NCBI RefSeq assembly: GCF_021917145.1
Contig: NC_061061.1
Coordinates: 10,652,494 to 10,716,493 of the forward strand
From: Hypomesus transpacificus
Taxonomy: Eukaryota > Chordata > Actinopteri > Osmeriformes > Osmeridae
Direction of reading: 5' to 3'
Length of the DNA: 64,000 nt
The first letter of the stretch is position 1. Each line of letters begins with the position of its first letter. The notes under the pieces were generated by a model, which saw only the letters and a list, made by a program, of their open reading frames with translations, was not told the origin of the DNA and did no database searches. The position numbers and the translations under genes were made by a program. Shown piece after piece: positions 60,405 through 64,000 of this stretch.

Positions 60405-60545
60405 TTACAGGTGTGTAGGTTGCATGTGTGTATATGGGAGTGTGTCGGGAGTGTGTGTCTGTGTGTGTGTGAGGTGCATACACGGACTGAGTGCGTGCGT
60501 GGGGGCATGGTATGTGTGCGGGTGTGTGCGGGGGTGTGTGCGGGG
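60405..60545. repeat. Interrupted (GT)n block
   Basis: GTGTGTG runs with GGGAGTG, GCGTGCG and GCGGG interruptions. Confidence 0.8.
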
Positions 60546-62884
60546 GAGTGCGTAACTGACTGGGGATGTTGGTGTGCAAGGAGAGTCGACAGAAGGGGTG
60601 AAAGGTCGAATTAGACGACCAAAATACATTTTGACACTGTGTTGCTAGCTGACGTAACCTTTTATCCGATCCATCGATGAGGCGTGTGGCTGATGGACAT
60701 TCCTGCAGCACAATACTGACCCTGCGTTTGCCCTGGCAGCTCAATCTGTTTTACGTCCATTTGAAACTGCAGGAAGAACATCTGTCAAGCTTGCCTACAT
60801 AATAACTGATATCACACTGAGATATCAACGTGATCCCTTAGGATTCGGTCTCAATCTGAAATGAGTCCGTGCTGTAGTTCTGGTCCGACACACACCAAGG
60901 CCGCAAGCCCTGAGCGAGCACAAACAAAGTTAATGTTGAATTTGGCCATTGTTTGAGAAAAGATTTACAAAAACCCAATGTAAATTTCGACGCTGTAGGC
61001 ACCAACCATGGGGATTGAGTAAGTCACGGTACTTGTGAGCCAAGACTTGTTTTTCCAACCAGGATGTGTTTTCACTGTGGGAAACACAGCACAGTCCGAC
61101 CAGAGGTATTTGTTGATGATGTTGATTAGCAGAATAAATTAATTAGCGGCTGAGCAAACCAATGGACATGCTTTTGATAATCATAAAAAAAAAATGGAAG
61201 GACCTTAAAGGAGATGGAGGAGAGAGGGTGATTTGCTGTGACAGCTTGTATGATGCACTGTTGACGTTTGAAGTTCTCTAACCGTGTCTGGAATGTGCAT
61301 TCCAGCGTCTTTAGGGGAGAAACATAGTTTGGGCCCCCTGATTTAAACTAATTAAGCCAGACTTCTGAATGTTTTGATGTATGTGTGTGATTAGGGGAGC
61401 CGGTGGGTTTTGACCTGCCTCCAAATGGCTTTGCCTCTGTTTCCCTCCTCAACTGTACAGACGTGCCGACACAGAACGTCGAGTTGATGGTCATAAAAGG
61501 AGCAGTTTCCAGCTTCTTTGTCAGGAACCTCTTTGGCCTACAAAGTGCATTAACCTCTCTTCTTAAGCAGGCTACCTCTCACTGTGTAGTTTCACAACGT
61601 GTAAACCTCCCCAGATTCCAGTGTTCATGGCTGGAACATTCCAGGCTTCCCTCCTCTCACCACAGTCTCTGGTGATTTAGAGAAGTGATGTATGGTTGTC
61701 ACTTAGTTGGCCGGTCTTATCACGTAGACAAACCAAAGGTGGTCCTTTTTTATTGACTGCTGTTTTCAAGCATTTGACCTATAACCATCAACGCCTGTCT
61801 CCTATTTTCTCTATCTACCTGCTATCTCTCACTCCTCTCTTTCTCCCTCCTCCTGCTGTCTTCCCCCTCTCACCCCATCTCACCTCTGCTTCACCAGGAA
61901 TGTTGAACGGGCCGCCATCTTGCGTGACCTCAGCGCTGAGACCAAGGCTGGCAAATGAAGTGGGAGGAGAAGGAGGAGAGAGGGAGGAGGAGCAGAGTGT
62001 AAGGGTCAGAGGACAAGACGGAGGTGAAGAAAACAAGGGGGAAGAAGAGGAGAAGCGCATGTTGACGTTCTGAACCCATACTCACACTATGAACACAGGG
62101 AACCTTTCTATCAAACCAACTACGAGCCCTAACAAATCCATTTCTCAGGAAGGATGTTGACTTTCACTCCTCCTGAACTGCTCACAGAGAGTGTGTCTTA
62201 CTCACAGACGAACGTATTGGGGCGCTGAAGTCTGACGGCCCTCCTGGAGCGGTGATAATAATAAGAGGCCCAGCAGGGGAGGGCGGACGTGCAGGCAGCC
62301 ATGCAGGCTGGCCCACGTAACACAGTGGCTGCTCTGATTCCAGGCCGCTCCCCAGTCTGTCCCCTCTCCCGACCCGCACCCTGCAGGACAGAGCCTTCCA
62401 TGTTTGCTCCCAGATAATGCTATCAGAGCCGATAACCACCTCTATCCCTTTCAGCCCTCAGCCTTTAGTCCCAGCCCCCCAGCCTCCCGTCTTCAGCCTC
62501 CAGCCCTCGGACCCCAGCACCCTGACCTCCAGCCCCCATGGTTAGTCCCCAGCTCGGCCTCACGCAGTTACTGGTGTTCCAGACAGGGGGATTTAGACGG
62601 GTGAAGGACAGTGGCATGCATGACCCCCCCCCCCCCCCACGTCCTCAGCCCCTCCACCCCTCCCCGTCTGAGCAGGGCGAAGCCCGAACCCCGCACCCCT
62701 CTCTTTGCCCCCGTTGCCAAGAATCTCCCTTCTGTTTGGATAGCTGCTGATGTCATGCCTGACATTTTTCGTCCAATTAGGCCCGAGATTGAGCGGCCCA
62801 ACGGGAGCTTAATCTGAATATCAAAGTCTGGCTGATGGTTCAAGAATTAGGGAACATGCCCCCTCTCTCACATCCAGCCTGTAT

Positions 62885-62911
62885 CCCCCCCCCCCCCCCC
62901 CCCCCCCCCCC
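62885..62911. repeat. Poly-C tract (27)
   Basis: Uninterrupted C homopolymer, followed by AGTG. Confidence 0.95.
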
Positions 62912-63000
62912 AGTGTTTTTTGAAGTGATGGAGAGTTGAGTCTGAGGTCGACCGACCAGCTGCCGGGGGGTGTGGAGGTTTGGGGACGTGGGTGGGTTGG

Positions 63001-63019
63001 AGGGGGGGGGGGGGGGGGG
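63001..63019. repeat. Poly-G tract (about 18)
   Basis: G homopolymer about 90 bases after the 27-C tract; the two could pair as a hairpin. Confidence 0.9.
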
Positions 63020-63309
63020 CGGTACATGGGATGCCTAATGGTAGGATGATGGGTTGGGGTTGGGAGAGGTTAGGGGGGGGACGGTTTAGGGGCTGGGGGT
63101 GGGGGGATAATGATCGTGTGATGGGGATGGAGTTGGGAGGGGGGGGCTGGTTCTGGGAGCTCCGGGTCCATCGTGGAGGAAAGCCCTCTGTTGCCTAGGA
63201 TCGGACAGAAACATTTGTAAATATAGACGTCCGGCATTCTAGAACAACCCGCTGATAGACGCCTATTTATGTAAATGGTATTGAGTGTGGACTCTGCTTC
63301 AGTATGACT

Positions 63310-63312
<3 letters not shown>

Positions 63313-63357
<45 letters not shown>

Positions 63358-63358
63358 A
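63313..63358. repeat. (CA)n microsatellite
   Basis: ACACAC array with two GC interruptions. Confidence 0.95.
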
Positions 63359-63420
63359 CACCATTTACCTCTTGATGGACCCCTGTCAGTCCAGCCTTTC
63401 CCCAGGAAATCCCCTGATGT

Positions 63421-63438
63421 CCCCCCCCCCCCCCCCCA
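63421..63438. repeat. Poly-C tract (17)
   Basis: C homopolymer followed by CAG. Confidence 0.9.
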
Positions 63439-63858
63439 GTCCCCAGTCAGCAGTAATAGGCCCCGTCTCTGTTATTGAGTGTGTCAGTTTTACAGCTCGT
63501 CAGGACGGTTCTCATGATCTCACCTCCAGAGGCTGGGGGCTCCAGGCAGAGTCGGCCCAGTCCTGGAGTCAGCAGGCTGCTGCAGGAACATCCAGGGTGA
63601 AGAGCTGACACAAGGAAACCTGCATGGAGCATCACACAGTCCCCTCTGGAACACCAAAACCACAAATGTTGCCCGGCAACTGAGGAAAAGTAGCCAAGAA
63701 GTAAAGCGTAATAGGGTCCTGAAGGGGAAGTGGTTGAGCCTTGATTATCCATTGTGGAATCAGTGAACCAACAGAAATCAACCCCTGGTTGTGCCAACTC
63801 CCCTGTTCTTTGTGCTCTATGTGCCTGGTCTGCTGTATTATTGTATTATGTATGTATG

Positions 63859-64000
63859 TCTGGACTACAGGGTAAGGTTCTATATGTGTCTGGTCTACAG
63901 GGTAAGGTTCTATATGTGTCTGGTCTACAGGGTAAGGTTCTATATGTGTCTGGTCTACAGGATAAGGTTCTATATGTGTCTTGTCTACAGGGTAAGGTTC
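63859..64000. repeat. 30-bp minisatellite running off the right edge
   Basis: Units at 63871-63900, 63901-63930, 63931-63960 and 63961-63990 are 97-100 percent identical, with partial units at 63859-63870 and 63991-64000. Each unit carries CTACAGGGTAAGGTTC followed by TATATGTGTCTG. The array is cut by the window end, so its length is unknown. Confidence 0.97.

Larger units (their letters stand above)
59501..64000. other. OSR2 upstream flank, part 5, to the right window edge
   Basis: No recognised gene. Two acceptor-bounded open stretches (60294-60409 and from about 61899) are noted as weak exon candidates. In human, STK3 lies beyond OSR2, but no STK3 kinase-domain text is visible in this window. 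Confidence 0.45.

Overview
The window is vertebrate genomic DNA, almost certainly from a teleost fish. It shows large spliced genes with GT-AG introns, proteins very close to known vertebrate families, dense CA/GA/GGGA microsatellites, many long G or C homopolymers, and two fold-back elements that resemble common teleost DNA-transposon remnants. One 100-N run at 14114-14213 marks an assembly gap. No bacterial, viral, CRISPR or operon-like organisation is present. I could not run any search. Gene names come from recognising translated exons and from exon-phase bookkeeping.

Left contig (1-14113). METTL6 (minus, complete, 5 coding exons, 302 aa) and EAF1 (plus, complete, 6 coding exons, 263 aa) lie head to head, 628 bp apart between start codons. 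EAF1 is then convergent with BMPER (minus), of which the last nine coding exons (500 codons) are present: the von Willebrand C-type domains from within the third onward, the VWD domain with its GDPH site, and the C-terminal TIL-like domain. The first exons of BMPER (signal peptide, VWC1, VWC2, start of VWC3) are missing to the right, where the sequence runs into the gap. At the left edge (about 1-192) there is an open exon-like stretch I cannot name.

Right contig (14214-64000). About 9 kb of apparently non-coding DNA leads to the first two coding exons of VPS13B (minus, 97 residues of a protein of about 4,000). A well-formed donor near 26012 probably ends its non-coding exon 1. OSR2 (minus, complete, 312 aa, five C2H2 zinc fingers) follows about 4 kb upstream of the VPS13B promoter. 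The OSR2-VPS13B pair in the same orientation matches the arrangement known from human 8q22. From about 34.1 kb to the end I found no recognisable protein-coding gene. This 30 kb flank of OSR2 holds many microsatellites and minisatellites and some unique, CpG-bearing or AT-rich stretches that could be regulatory.

How the parts relate. METTL6 (tRNA m3C methyltransferase) and EAF1 (ELL-associated elongation factor) are housekeeping genes that probably share a promoter. BMPER is an extracellular BMP modulator, OSR2 a developmental transcription factor, and VPS13B a lipid-transfer/Golgi protein. The most important structural fact is that BMPER lacks its 5' end and VPS13B its 3' end on the two sides of one 100-N gap. 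Either a large segment is missing there or the scaffold was joined wrongly.
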